DNA from: Halichondria panicea
Lineage: Eukaryota > Porifera > Demospongiae > Suberitida > Halichondriidae
DNA length: 64,000 bases
Direction: 5' to 3'
NCBI RefSeq assembly: GCF_963675165.1
Contig: NC_087379.1
Location: 3,104,201-3,168,200, forward strand
The position numbers were made by a program, and so were the translations under genes. The notes beneath the pieces were generated by a model. The model saw nothing but the letters and a program-made list of their open reading frames with translations, was not told the DNA's origin and did not search any database. Of the stretch, positions 1 through 11,582 are shown one piece after another. Each line of letters opens with the position of its first letter. Within the stretch, counting starts at the first letter, position 1.

Positions 1-1346
1 TTCTCTGCAGTCAGTGCATGGAGAATATGACAGTGCACTATCATAGCCGGGAATTTGCATGTAAGTCCAACAAGTATTGTACCTTTGGCTGGTTGTTTTA
101 CATTCTTAGTGAAATAGTTCCTGTCACCATAATCTTTCTTTTCATTATCTATTTTAACATTCCTTTCACTTCTGGGCTTGTAAATGGCTTTATATTTTAT
201 TGCCAAATGGTTGAAGTGATTCAAATAGTTTCCAGCGGCCTCATCTCTTTGTCAGAAACCGCTCAGATTATAAATAAAGTTCATACTTTCATATACTTGA
301 GCACCACCTTAAATTTTTTCGTTGTTGATGACCTTTCATTTTGCCTATGGGACAATGCAAGTGCAATGTCAATTGCGGCTTTCAGTAATGTTACTCTTCT
401 CTATGCACTCGTTCTTGTGGTACTTGTTACCCTTGTGTTCAGAAGCTGCTCCTTTAGGTGTACATGTAGACATAACTCTTCAGGGTACTTTCCACTTGTA
501 CCAAACCCGAAATTTCAAGGCAGCATCATTCACGGCTTAGCTGCATTCCTGATTCTTTGTTATGCACATTGTGGTCATTCCTCATTGCCGTTGCTCCTGT
601 CTGTGAGTGTATACAGCAAAGGACCAACTGCTTACCAGAAAATGGTGAATGTTCAACCAGATATTGAGTGGCTTAGTGGTCAGCATTTACCTTATGCAAT
701 ACTGTCTCTTCTACTGGTGTTCTTCATGCTTTTCTTACCTCCAATTCTTCTGGTTGTGTACCCACTGCATTACAAAGTCCTAGCTTTCTTAAGAATTGCC
801 GAATTTCGATGCGTCCAAATTGTATTTAGCCCTCTGGATAAATTGAAACCCTTCTTTGATTCATTTCAAAGCTGCTTCAAGGACAAATTTCGTTTTTTCT
901 CTGGACTCTATTTCATTTATAGACTTAGTATGATTGTGACTGTTTTTAACCACAGTGCCCAAGTAAGCTTTTTCTTTATCGAAGTTCAATTGGTGGTTAT
1001 GCTTACTCTTCACGCTTTATGCCAGCCATACAAAGAACATTTCCACAATGTGATTGACACTCTCTTATTTTGTAATCTTGCTGTCATCAATGCTATCACA
1101 TACTACAACGTCTCTGCTTCTATGGCAAACGTGACGGATCTAAACCTCTCGGCAACTACCTGGTTACAAACGATACTGATCATTTTGCCTTTACCATTTG
1201 TGTTGGTGTTTTTAGTTGCACAAACATCTTGTGTACGTGCTTGTTGCAGAAATTCAAGCTTAAAAAGTGTTTCTTCTGAGGAAGATGACTTGCCAGACAG
1301 AATGCAAGTCAACTATCACACACAGGACAATCAAAACAGTAGCTAG
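1..1346 (+). CDS. C-terminal multipass membrane region of a large sponge surface protein (5' partial)
   Basis: The reading frame is open from the window edge to a stop at 1344-1346. The first ATG is at 18, but a pyrimidine-rich tract ending in AG at 9-10 looks like a splice acceptor, so this is probably the terminal exon of a longer gene. The 442 residues are mostly hydrophobic, with about nine likely membrane segments (for example near residues 25-48, 122-142, 225-250 and 385-405) and a short polar Ser/acidic tail. From general knowledge, this tail resembles the C-terminal membrane module of large sponge proteins carrying extracellular repeats. The ligand and transport function are unknown. 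The ectodomain would lie left of the window. The frame is surely coding; the family assignment is moderate. Confidence 0.75.
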   Translation, partial: LCSQCMENMTVHYHSREFACKSNKYCTFGWLFYILSEIVPVTIIFLFIIYFNIPFTSGLVNGFIFYCQMVEVIQIVSSGLISLSETAQIINKVHTFIYLSTTLNFFVVDDLSFCLWDNASAMSIAAFSNVTLLYALVLVVLVTLVFRSCSFRCTCRHNSSGYFPLVPNPKFQGSIIHGLAAFLILCYAHCGHSSLPLLLSVSVYSKGPTAYQKMVNVQPDIEWLSGQHLPYAILSLLLVFFMLFLPPILLVVYPLHYKVLAFLRIAEFRCVQIVFSPLDKLKPFFDSFQSCFKDKFRFFSGLYFIYRLSMIVTVFNHSAQVSFFFIEVQLVVMLTLHALCQPYKEHFHNVIDTLLFCNLAVINAITYYNVSASMANVTDLNLSATTWLQTILIILPLPFVLVFLVAQTSCVRACCRNSSLKSVSSEEDDLPDRMQVNYHTQDNQNSS

Positions 1347-1699
1347 GTAACTGTGATTGTGACGCTCATACCTATATATAGCTATATACTCTCTGGTGTA
1401 GTCCATATCCATACTCTTGTTTGTTTCCCACCAATTTCATGGTATTATGCTAGTACATTGTGACATTAAGTTAAAATGTTTGCAATGCGTGTGTATTGAT
1501 TTTTTGAATTGGTTATTATTCTTACATCATTAATTTTGAGATCTACCATTCATACGAACTCAAGGCTTCTTTTCCAATTTGCATTCGTCGTCTCCCAGGT
1601 ATACAGAGGGAAAAGGTATCGTACTGATTAATGGACTGCCGTGACAAATAATTACTATACCTTACATAATTGACATGGTTTTATAGTCAGTAACACGGA

Positions 1700-2130
1700 T
1701 ACCGTATAGCAGATAATTCAAACTATCCATATAAAAGAGAGTTGACTTGACACACTTTTGCGTTTTCGCATTTTTCACGGCTTCGCTACCTCAAAAATTA
1801 CCTGCTATACATGTATATACAATATCCTACCGTATAGTTCGCTGTAAAAATGTACACGTGATCATGCATCTGGATTCCCAATATATTGGTCAATTCAAAC
1901 TATCTATCGTATAGTGGGGATAATTTTCGTAGGGTAAAAATTCGTTATTTTCATGGGCAAGCTGACCTCAACGAACATTTTACCACGAAAACTTAGGCGT
2001 GGTTTACCAGAACGCATGCAATGCAGTGCGCCTATTAGTATAATAATCATACTCATGAAACTAGGTCCATAGGTTAATTAAACGAATTTTATCCTACAAA
2101 AATTACCTGCTATATATCATGTATACGGTA
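1700..2130. repeat. Two short inverted-repeat elements of the CCGTATAG family
   Basis: Two adjacent segments (about 1700-1812 and 1907-2130) carry ends like CCGTATAG near one edge and a TTACCTGCTATA or TATACGGTA motif near the other. The second has paired internal ends (TTTTCGTAGGGTAAAAATTC against its near complement). The same ends recur at 2811-3003, 20993-21198 and 23042-24149. No protein is encoded. They look like non-autonomous elements. Nothing else is evident between the stop at 1346 and 2376. Confidence 0.55.
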
Positions 2131-2375
2131 AATGAAATGGTTCTCAACAGACCATTGTCATAATTTGACATACATAAACAGCCGTGTATCAATTCTCAGG
2201 TTATGTATATAGTTAAAACCCAAACAAATAAACTATGTGCATGACATTAATTCACTACTTTAAAAATAATGTGCTTCAATTTTCTCATGGTGGATAGTAA
2301 TTAAGTTGCTAACATATTAAAGGTTCTATATAGACCTAGGATGAATAAGTGGCTTAATAAGTAGCTATTATTATA

Positions 2376-2485
2376 GTGAGCTCGAGGCAGTCAAACACAA
2401 AAGTAGCAATTAATGGCTGTTCAGATGAGAATTCATTGGGATCACACAATTCAATGCATGGCTAGCAGACCTGAAGGAGAATGAA
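2376..2485. repeat. Diverged copy of the segment at 7878-7985
   Basis: The stretch containing GAGGCAGTCAAACACA, then a TGTTCAG(G)ATGAGA block and a CAGACCTG motif, recurs in the same order and orientation at 7878-7985. The two copies lie on either side of the RasGEF pseudogene block, so they may mark the edges of a rearranged unit. Confidence 0.5.
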
Positions 2486-2810
2486 GCGAGGCTAAACCAC
2501 CAACTTGACTTGAGTGGAAAACTACCACCAAAAAATTAACTTTTGCGCAAAATGTACATGTGAATGACGTTGCAACGGATTGGATCGAGTTATGCTCTTG
2601 CTGGATTTCTTGTTTCGATTTTCCCTGGCCAATCCTAGCAAGCAACTTTAATTTTTATATTGCAAATGTTTTTCTAGTCAGATACATGGTATCTATGGAA
2701 CTACATGCATAGGGTAGATAGGAGTTACATTACCCTCTTCTCTTTATAAGCCGGTTATATAATTATTCTGAGCACATGATTAGTGAGCATTTATATGAAG
2801 TATAGTTATA

Positions 2811-3003
2811 CCGTGGGGCAAAATATTTGTGGTTTTCGTGGTTGGAGGTCTGACCACGAATATTTTACCCACGAATGAAGCGACCTTGCCTACCTTTACC
2901 TACAATCCAAGTAGCAACCACGAAAATATTATCCACGAAATGTCTCAATAATTATTGCTGAACCACGAATATTTTGTCCCCCCGAAAATTACCCGCTATA
3001 GGG
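2811..3003. mobile_element. TA-flanked MITE of the CCGTATAG family
   Basis: The element has ends CCGTGGGGCAAAATATT and AATTACCCGCTATAGGG, with TA on both sides (2809-2810, 3004-3005). It has repeated internal CCACGAATATTTT blocks in both orientations. A close relative lies in opposite orientation at 20993-21198. A TA target duplication points to Tc1/mariner-type mobilisation. It has no coding capacity. Confidence 0.7.
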
Positions 3004-3299
3004 TAACCCAACCCTGGCTAAATATGCACTCAAACAGTACAATTAAATTGAAATTGAACAGATAATTATATTCCATAGGATAGGACACACAGGTGAGGGC
3101 TTGCATATTCACACAAAGTTTGAACAAGATACAAAAACATAGAAATGATGCAGTGAATTGAGTGAGTGGTGCATATCTCACAACTTGCACACAGTGGATT
3201 AGGTTACAATAGAGAAATAGATGATAAATTAATGTTGCCAAAGAAGGCTGCCTGTGATCTCATTTGCTAACAGTTACTGGGTGGGCAGAGTCTCTTTCA

Positions 3300-6200
3300 T
3301 CACTTTCCCTTGTCCCTGTAGAGTTGAGGAATAAATACAATTTGACTACTAAATTGACATTAGTAGTTAGTGAGTGTAAGCGAGCTAAGTATCTGTATAC
3401 CTAGTATAGTCCTGTGCATAAACTAATATATACATCGGCTTAGGCGACAAATATTGATCAAGACAGAATTAACATAGCACGCACACACACACACACACAC
3501 ACCTTGGCTCCCTCTGTAAGGAGACATCGTAGAGAACGTCAGTGTCTAAGAAGTGGAATCGTGTCAAATTCTCGTGGAGGGCAGGAACCTCCTCAAAGTT
3601 GTACGGTCAGTCCTGCAGTGGGACAATCACAATGGGTAACATGAGTAATGATACCACCTGTTTTTAAGTAGGTAATGTGTGTGCGTGCACTCAGCAAGGG
3701 CAAAACGTAATATACAGCAAGCCAAAATAATTGACTACCTAACTATAAGGTAGTGGGCACACATGCAGTTCTAGGAATAAACACAGTACGTGTTGTTACA
3801 CACAATACAATCATGCAGTCAAGGAAGGAGCATGCACTATAATTATGCCAAGCATGTTCCAACTATATATGTTAAGTGAAGTTGGTAATGGACATGCCAT
3901 ATATACAACAGCTGCATGGTTTATGTGCCCTACAGCTATTTGTAAGAGCGTGGAAACACATGAAAATGTGCATTAGAAGATGCTTAGCTAACACAAATAC
4001 ACCCACAACTCAAATGATGGGGCACTTGGAGAGTGGGAGTCACAATAAATACAGTCAGTCCTCACCTGTCTTAGTACCAGGTCTCTGATTTGATTGTAGA
4101 TGAGCCTACACTTTGAGAAGTTTATCAATCCGTCATCGTGGAAATTAACATTGCCATTGTCCACAAAAGTCAGATCAGACATGTACAGACCACTGTAGAG
4201 AAAAGAAATTAAATTGAGATTGTACTTTTTATTATCAAAAGTAGTGTGATCTTTACCCAAACAATGTATCGGCCTTAGTAACTGTTACCATAGCTACAAA
4301 ACACTCACAGGTATGGAATGCAAGGATTGCTGGATCTTTCAGCTCATTTCTGAGCAGTTTGAAGTTATTCTCGAGTCTGGCCAGAGTCTGCAGTACCTCT
4401 AGTCTCTTAGTGGTGGCTTTGTCGAGCTTGGAGAAGCTCCTCTTGAGTCTGGAGATGGAAGGATGGGCCAGTCCATTCAGCAATGACATCAGAGTACAGA
4501 GATTGTGCATCCCTTGCAAGTGCTATACACGGGAAATAATTGTGTATTGATCTGACACAAGCGATGAGACTCGACAAATAATACATTGCATGCACCTAAT
4601 CATATATGTAAAATAATGCACTAATCAAAGGAAAGTTCTTTTTACAATAGTTGGTGACTTACAGATAATATTTGGACGAAGTCTGATATTCTCTTTGCTC
4701 TTTCATGGACATCCTGCAATGGAACAAAAACAAGATTGTGATTTCAACAGTACATGTACCTATGACACTAATTGGTAAAATAGCACAGTCTTTAGAATTT
4801 AGTTGGCTGTGTTTATAACTATAGGTACTTACCTTTTGTGAGAGTATGGTGGTGGCCACCCACAGAGTGAGGTTGTTGATTCTGTCTACTAGTCGCAGGA
4901 TATTGGCTGCACGATGCTTGTACTTGGCCTTCTGCCATGCCTGCACAAACAGAACACAACGATGTTAATTACAGGAGACTCTGATCATGGTAAAAGGGGA
5001 TCGCCATTACTGCACTCTAGGTGGGGCCATTCTTAGAATATTGTGCATGCTTACAACATAATTATATATGGTTGGCAACTAAGTGGCCTTTCATCCCGTC
5101 TAGAGCAGTGTCTCATCTCTAGACCCTACATCTACGTACATCGTAAATCCTTGTCTACAGTTAGTACCACAATGATGTTATAACATGATAAAATTCATGC
5201 ACTTAAAGTCCATTCTATAGCTAATTTATGCAAGGAACAACCATGAACCTTCTACAAAACAATGAAACTAACCATATTGAAGGAGTAAACTATAGGGCAA
5301 ATATTGCATAACAAGTAATGCTGAAAGTAAACACAGTGTGCGCTACATAATCACAATAATTATAGAGTGAATGTATTGTCCTACCTGGTTTAATAGTTCA
5401 CATGGTTTGATCTTGGCAAAGAGAGTGAAGTCAATAATGGTCATTTGTCGGGCCACTTCCTCTGGGTCAAAGTCAAAGATTGTGAGTAAACCTGTCGAAT
5501 TAGCGGATGGGAACTGTATGTGTGTGTGTGTGTGGGGGTGGGTGGGTAAGTGTTTGAAGAGTCACAAGTTTGGACGAAATAGTGCCCTGTATCTACAGGA
5601 CCTGTACATAGAATGCATACATGTACACCTGTTACCTTTACAAATAAAAAATTGTTACCTTTACTGGGGGTGGTGGGTCACGGAACATTTTCAAGTTCTT
5701 CTTCTGAATCACTCCCTAAAGAATCAGTGAAGCACCATTAATACATGAAGAACATTGAGAGTTCAACTACGTACCAGCTACATGTAATAATTGTGCATGT
5801 AACATGTGCCGAACAGTGTGTGAGCTCACCTTGATGACCATGATGTTGGTTCTGAGTGGTTTACACAGTCGAGGGTGGTCCAGTATCAACACAGTACTGA
5901 CAAACTGGAGCAGGGAATCTTGCAGCGGGACATTGTCTGCATCGAGACAAACAATCATTGTTATGTCTTGGTGTAGTGATGGCACAGACGTTTGCTGATG
6001 TAAGACCATAACTATTTTGGCTCAAATGCAACAGTACATGTATTTGGACAAGCACATGTTCCCAACAGAACAACATTCCCTCAATTGTCAGGTTATGGTG
6101 TGTACAGCTTACAATATTGATCAGTACTGACATTGAGCCCGAGCACATGTAAACAAGCTTGTACGTAGTTTTTAGCAATAATTAATTCATTGTTCAATAT

Positions 6201-7592
6201 TATGTCATAGGAATGCTCTTGGCTATTGTTTCAAGAGAACCAACCATCACAGTAATAGCAAGCTCACCTTTGAAGTCGACACTAAGCTTCACCCACAGTT
6301 TGAGAGCGTTGATGACACGAGCCTGAATGGTTTGCTTCATGACGGCAAAGCCTTGAGAAGACATGCCCTCTGGCCTCACCACGTTGTAGCGTTCTAACAG
6401 CTTGCGTAGGAGGCAGTCAGGGGTGGCAAACGACTGATGCGTGTACAGGAAGGTCTTCACAAACTTATCCATTGAGGGGTGACCCCTATAATGGCTTAAG
6501 CTAAAACATCTTATCAACTTGGCTATATAAATTGGTTAACTTACTTACATACTGTTTTCACTCAAGGGGAAAGAATTTGGGTATATATTCCTAACCAAGC
6601 ATTCCCTCAGAAGTACACGTAACACTCTCAAACCAGGTACCCAATAGACAACATAATCGATAAATCCATTCACACGAGCATAATAGAATCATCACCAGAC
6701 AAGCAATAAAATCATGGATTACAAATTCCCTACCGTGATCTTTCTCTGAGGTGACTCGTTCAAGGTAGCTAGCTGAGATTGTAGTGAAAGTTATTTTCCG
6801 AGTCTGGGCCCTCGTCCCACACATTGGTGTCATCTTGTATGGCGGAGGGGGTTGTGTGTATAGTTACGTGGACATAATTATATCATGCACCACAGTCGTA
6901 GTCCTGAGTGGATGTCTGAATCTAGCTGCAATAGAATGTTTCACAGGCAAAGTACAGTATTCACTACAGTGTGCATCCTGTCTAGAGTTTCAGAATAGAA
7001 TACTACAATAGGTGAGTGGTTGTACTTAAATGGATTGGAACATTTCTAGTGCTGATATCATTGTATAGGTGAATGAATAAGCTACAACATTATAAATAAT
7101 TACCCAAAAGTTGTTGCAGTGGGAAATCATTTTGGGTGATCGTAAAAAAATGTGTGTAACATCAATTATCTCTGAACGAAAGTATTTCTAGACAAATTTT
7201 TCTTATCATAAGTTAGACAATTTATTCAAGCTTACTCCGTGTAGACGTAAGATTTGCTTCAAATCTCTCCCTAACCGAAATGGCACTTTATGGCGGACGG
7301 ACTATGTGTAGATATATTTAGCAATTAACATCGAACCTTTCATAAGATATTTACATTTAAGTACAACTACTCACACATTTGTGGTATTCTACTCTCTAGA
7401 CTGGATACACCGTAAGAGAAAGAAATATTTATCTTAGAGTATCCTAAGAAGTTTTCTAGATACTAGACAAACACACCCCTCAATTGAGCATGTGTAGATC
7501 GAGTCTTTTCGTTGCATCAAAAATTCGGGAAAGAGAACATGTACAATTATGTATAATTATTATAGTTACCAGAGACTGAATCTCTTCTGTCA
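3300..7592 (-). pseudogene. Truncated, decayed duplicate of the RasGEF 3' half (REM + catalytic exons)
   Basis: The exons match those of the intact gene at 24684-28812 in order and splice position: 3300-3315, 3503-3612, 4066-4192, 4309-4522, 4663-4713, 4833-4940, 5385-5513, 5659-5715, 5830-5936, 6268-6462, about 6733-6838 and about 7566-7592. Several lesions are visible. The exon at 3503-3612 has TGA in place of CGA at 3607-3609. The exon at 4309-4522 is 214 bp against 215, a 1-bp deletion near 4338 that shifts the frame before the conserved IPYLG motif. The first REM exon has lost about 34 bp and has TAG at 6769-6771. The next REM exon has lost its 5' end and acceptor. The N-terminal F0-like exons are absent. 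A non-coding fossil is the simplest reading, though low-level transcription is possible. Confidence 0.9.
6967..7415. mobile_element. MITE-like insertion within the RasGEF pseudogene
   Basis: An inverted repeat of roughly 57 bp pairs 6974-7031 with about 7361-7412 (shared cores GTTGTACTTAAATG and GAATA(C)ACTACAA with CATTTAAGTACAAC and GTGGTATTC). The corresponding intron of the intact gene (28614-28784) lacks this segment, so it entered copy A after or during duplication. No ORF of note. Confidence 0.6.
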
Positions 7593-7877
7593 AGAGAAGT
7601 CACTACATGTATCAACATACAACAATACATTAACAATTCCTAATAATTTATCCGCATATTAAGTATCTAATCAACACTGCACTTGGTTTTTGTCTGAGTG
7701 CATGCTGTAAGAACCAGAACTTAGCAATGTGTGGGTGTGTTGAATTTTTGGTTAGTGTACTCGTTATTATAAATTCAAATTCATTATAAAATATATTATT
7801 ATTGAAGCTGCATGTACATGTATGCAAAGTATAATGTGTTCGCATGGTAAATAATAATTACAAAGAGTTGCTATAGG

Positions 7878-7985
7878 GTAAATAATTATAGTGAGGCAGT
7901 CAAACACAGAAGGTAACAATAGCTGTTCAGGATGAGATCTTGAGGTTATGTGGATTACACATTTCAAACATAACAGACCTGGAGC
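7878..7985. repeat. Partner of the repeat at 2376-2485
   Basis: It carries GAGGCAGTCAAACACA, AGCTGTTCAGGATGAGA and CAGACCTG in the same order as 2376-2485. The interval 7593-7877 between the pseudogene and this repeat is AT-rich, with no supported gene. Confidence 0.45.
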
Positions 7986-8035
7986 GGATCACGTTGGGAG
8001 GTTGTGTATTTTTCATCGTCCATGGTTTTTCCCCG

Positions 8036-9427
8036 TTACGCCATGGTTTTTTTTAGATCCCATTGATCGTGTCCAGCTTCTTCTACGTGTGTTTGGCATC
8101 GCTTCAAAATTCCCTCAAGAGTCCTTTGGTCTTTTTCTTCTATTTTCTTACCTACCTCGTCATATTTATATTTATATCCTTTTCCTGCTTCGTATGAATT
8201 GATTGCCGTTACTACTTTGAGGTCGATATTGAAATGGACATGAAGGTGAACCATTCTGCGATTGATTTCTACAAGAAAAAAAGCCATTGGTTTTCCACTT
8301 GCCATATGATGTTTCAGCTTATAGCTGTGAATTTTTCCCTCGCCATTCGAAAATTCATTTATAAAATCTTTATGTGCACCTCGTTCCAAAGTGTAATTGA
8401 AGTAATGCAGGGACTGACCATGGGGGATAAACTTGAGCACTCCTACTCCATTACCACCGTTGTGATCGCTATCGTACAATGTGGGAGTTTGTTTACAGTT
8501 TAGTGTCTCATCGCTAAATTGTTGATCGCCTTGTACATTCTGCATGGCACACCAATATGGGATGAAGCATTGACCATATGAACCCTCATCAGCTGCACAC
8601 GACGTCTGAACAACGAGCCTTGTGTAATTTAATTTGCCGTACTTTAATAAATCTGCTTCAATCCGCTCAGTCCACATTCCAGAATAGCAGGAATCAACCA
8701 GCAAAACCAATGTCAAATGAATTTTTCCATTGACCTCATTTAACTCCCTTTTTCGTAGTTGTTCAACTATCCATTCAGGGGTCAGGAATCCTGATGAAAA
8801 CACGACTACATCACCTTTCTTAGCATCTTTACACACCTTTTTCGCTGTGTAACCTTTACCCAGCCCGTCTTTGTCATTGCAGAAAATCAGAGGCCACTTC
8901 CAGCGACAGCTTTTCATTTTCGTACAGTCATCACACTTTTTGTTATCAAACTCAGGGGGGTATTTATTCAGTTCTTCGGCTTGCTGTTGAGAAAGCCCGT
9001 GGCCTATTATACATAAGATCCTAACTTCGTCTGCATTGCATCCACCTTGTAGGAAACCACTTAGGTTACGTAACTGGGTATTGTGACTCTCTTTGGTAAA
9101 ATTTGTATAGTGGGGTGAACATTCTAAGAAGCCGGTGAACATGTCATAATCCTGACGCATCATTGTCAAATCGATTGGAAACGTCTCTACTGCATGGTAA
9201 AACTTACCCGTTGCAGACTGCAGAAACTTTTCTTTCAGTTCGTCCCACTCTATGGCAAAAACATCATCAACATCTTTAAGCTCAGGTATAACTTCTATTA
9301 TCTTCTTCGCATAAACTTCACTATCATATTTTTTCGCATTGTTCCACAATGTTTTGATATACTGTAACATGTCGATAGACGTGACTCCACTATCCACACT
9401 GCATGGATACGCATAGCAGGATCTCAT
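8036..9427 (-). CDS. Caspase-fold (C14-like) cysteine peptidase-like protein
   Basis: This is an intact 463-codon frame with a true ATG at 9427-9425 and TAA at the end, no introns. Residues 135-147 contain a strand followed by IIGHG, and residues 240-250 contain LVLLVDSCYSG. These match the His (H143) and Cys (C247) catalytic motifs of the caspase/metacaspase clan. The His-to-Cys interval is about 104 residues, longer than usual, and includes a Cys-rich stretch (CDDCTKMKSC, about 165-174) that might bind metal. No death-fold or CARD domain and no signal peptide are evident. A CCCAG just upstream of the ATG could be an acceptor, so further 5' exons are possible. Substrate specificity and activity are unknown. 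It sits alone between two duplicated or decayed regions. Confidence 0.75.
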   Translation of the reverse strand: MRSCYAYPCSVDSGVTSIDMLQYIKTLWNNAKKYDSEVYAKKIIEVIPELKDVDDVFAIEWDELKEKFLQSATGKFYHAVETFPIDLTMMRQDYDMFTGFLECSPHYTNFTKESHNTQLRNLSGFLQGGCNADEVRILCIIGHGLSQQQAEELNKYPPEFDNKKCDDCTKMKSCRWKWPLIFCNDKDGLGKGYTAKKVCKDAKKGDVVVFSSGFLTPEWIVEQLRKRELNEVNGKIHLTLVLLVDSCYSGMWTERIEADLLKYGKLNYTRLVVQTSCAADEGSYGQCFIPYWCAMQNVQGDQQFSDETLNCKQTPTLYDSDHNGGNGVGVLKFIPHGQSLHYFNYTLERGAHKDFINEFSNGEGKIHSYKLKHHMASGKPMAFFLVEINRRMVHLHVHFNIDLKVVTAINSYEAGKGYKYKYDEVGKKIEEKDQRTLEGILKRCQTHVEEAGHDQWDLKKTMA

Positions 9428-10089
9428 ATAGCTGGGTGTTTTGAGCGCTGCATGATAAGAAATAATTTAAGTGTATGATAATTATTATAATACTTAACTT
9501 CTCCTACGTACATTAATTTTAAGTCCGATCAAGAGTTTACATTAAGGGTGGTCACTCATGAATATTTATGAGTTTAATTCTGTCACTTTTGTGGGTTCAA
9601 AGAAGTCTGCTGTACTTGAACTACTCCTGGCCCTTTTATGCTAGCATCTGTTTCCAACTCAAAATTTGGGTAACGCAAAATAGGTGAGAAATTAAAAGAT
9701 GTTTAAGCATACTAAAAGCGGTTTTATGCGCTTCAGACCAGTTGAACTGTGCTCACCCTTCCGTGTAAGTGCATGCAGCAGCTTCGTGAAACTCTTCAAA
9801 CTATGTAACTAAGTTGTCCTAAATGGCCTCAAGTACGAGATGAGAGTTGACGGTTGGTTAGCAGCAGAACTGCTCTTGGACTTTTTACACATACAGCAAA
9901 ACAATTCTCATGAATTACCAAAAGGAATGCTATGATAATTATTAATTATAACTAATGAAAGATTTTGAAATGTTTGAAGCGCTGAAATGAAACAATTACA
10001 TGGATCTGGCTTAGGTACGTCTTCAAAGCAAGCTGAGCTATTTCTCCAGACAAAGAAGCGATGCAAGTCAGCAATTCGGTACACATGAT
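9428..10089. other. Intergenic; no supported gene
   Basis: AT-rich sequence upstream of the caspase-like gene, which should include its promoter. I see no conserved motif, RNA gene or coding exon. Confidence 0.5.
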
Positions 10090-11582
10090 GGCAAGGCCTT
10101 GCTCAGAGGAGGTTGGACGCACGTCATACTTTGTAAAAAGACCAAGGCCTGTTTCCAGTCCTACTTTGCTAACACCTACAAGGCCTCAGAAGAAAAGAAT
10201 TCCTCTTCAAACATTAGCCTCTCAGGCTCAGCAGTGTTCAGACAGAGCAAAAGCTTGCTATTGACCAAGGTGCAAACAACCAGCAGCTGTGGCCACAAGT
10301 GTTGACAGGGGAATCCAGATAGCTACAGCCAGAATATTATGAAGAATTGCCGAGCTTCAATGCACCCATTGTAAAAGCTAAGGAACCCCTCCGAGCTCCA
10401 AGACGGGAACAACTCGCACTAAGCAATGGTTGTCAAATAGCAACTCTTCCTGTTAGAAATATATAGTCTAAGTGTTAGAGCCACCTTTCACAATATCGCC
10501 ATCAACCTACCACTCTTACCTAATCAATGTACACCGTCTCACATATCAAATGAACATTCATATGGACAGCAACAATTACAATACTACATACAATTAATAT
10601 AGTGATTAATGTTTGTTTATCATGTTATACTTTTACATCTTTTTGCTTTGAAATTTGTGTACAATGTCACTCCATCTTCCTCTTTTTATAATCTTTATTC
10701 CACAATACCAACCAGGAGATCGCCAGTGCAATAAAAATGTTGTCCAATCTAGTTTATGTCTTCGTGCATCGCTCAGTGGACACTCTCCAATATTTCTCTA
10801 ACGACGTATCCTATACGATTCCATTTTGAGCCAAGAAAAACTTGAACTGCTATGGCACGTGAGTCGTACCGATTCGATGCCTCGTGTAGCACTCTTACTT
10901 CAATGGGTATGCCTTTGCTGTGTAATCTATTCACTTCAGCCAGATGCGTTGGTACTGCTCCTCTTTTGCAGATCCAATACATTTAAACACAACGCCTTCT
11001 TGGTCATTGACATCATCAATACCTTGGTGATCGACATCATTAGCAGCAGCTGTACTATTTGTTGTAGACATTGATGGTGGTATATCTGGTGGTAGAAGAT
11101 TACAATTCCAAACAACAAACACTTTGTTGTCGAAAGTGTTGAAATTATCCAGCTCTAGTTCTACATTTGACCTCATAAATTCATCCATTGGAATATTCTT
11201 ACAGCCAGTGCACACTGATATCATAGTGTTTACCTTCACTAGCTCAGAAGTTTCTCAAATAAATCCATCATAGCTAATCGTGCTGTCGTCCTTTGCGTAC
11301 TTAACGTGGGTAAATTTAACTTCTAGGACTGGAAAACTAGGCACAGTATAGCCAATTACCTCTCCTCGGGTGTGTATAAACAGAAGAGTATGATCATCAA
11401 GGTCTTCTCCGCAACTTCGACAAAGATCAGGCTCTCCAACATTAGCTGCAACTGCCATGATGCCCACTCACGATCTCACGGGGATTGCTGTGTACATACG
11501 CGAGCAATCAGCAATTGAAGTTGTGTCACATGATATTATGACTCTGAACGACGCACGTCCAACCTCCTCTGGCCTTGCTTAC
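10090..11582. mobile_element. Inverted-repeat-bounded segment carrying a HIRAN-type gene remnant
   Basis: Near the left edge GCAAGGCC, then AGAGGAGGTTGGACGCACGTC (10091-10123), pairs with its inverse near the right edge (GACGCACGTCCAACCTCCTC then GGCCTTGC, about 11549-11580). A related TAACCTCCTCTGG fragment occurs at about 36690. The enclosed minus-strand frame is the decayed HIRAN gene. This could be a mobile element with its own cargo gene, or a host gene flanked by inverted copies of a repeat. No transposase is recognisable. Confidence 0.45.
10633..11467 (-). pseudogene. HIRAN-domain-like gene, disrupted
   Basis: Read from 11467, the frame gives a Cys pair CRSCGEDL, then a TGA at 11257-11255, and continues in the same frame with a CTGCKNIP Cys pair and an acidic linker. 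It must then shift frame near 10955-10975 to give a segment with EVRVLHEASNRYDSRAIAVQ and GSKWNRIGYVVRE. That segment fits the HIRAN pattern (N..D..AI.V followed by IGYV.RE). A TGA follows, then a segment with GWYCGIKI that stays open to 10633. The defects are therefore at least two stops and one frameshift. HIRAN domains are DNA-binding modules of helicases and transposon-related proteins. The domain call is by eye. Confidence 0.55.

Noticed and set aside
10061-10305. Two overlapping plus-strand frames of 67-68 codons
   Set aside because: No recognisable domain; they run over the inverted-repeat end of the HIRAN segment.
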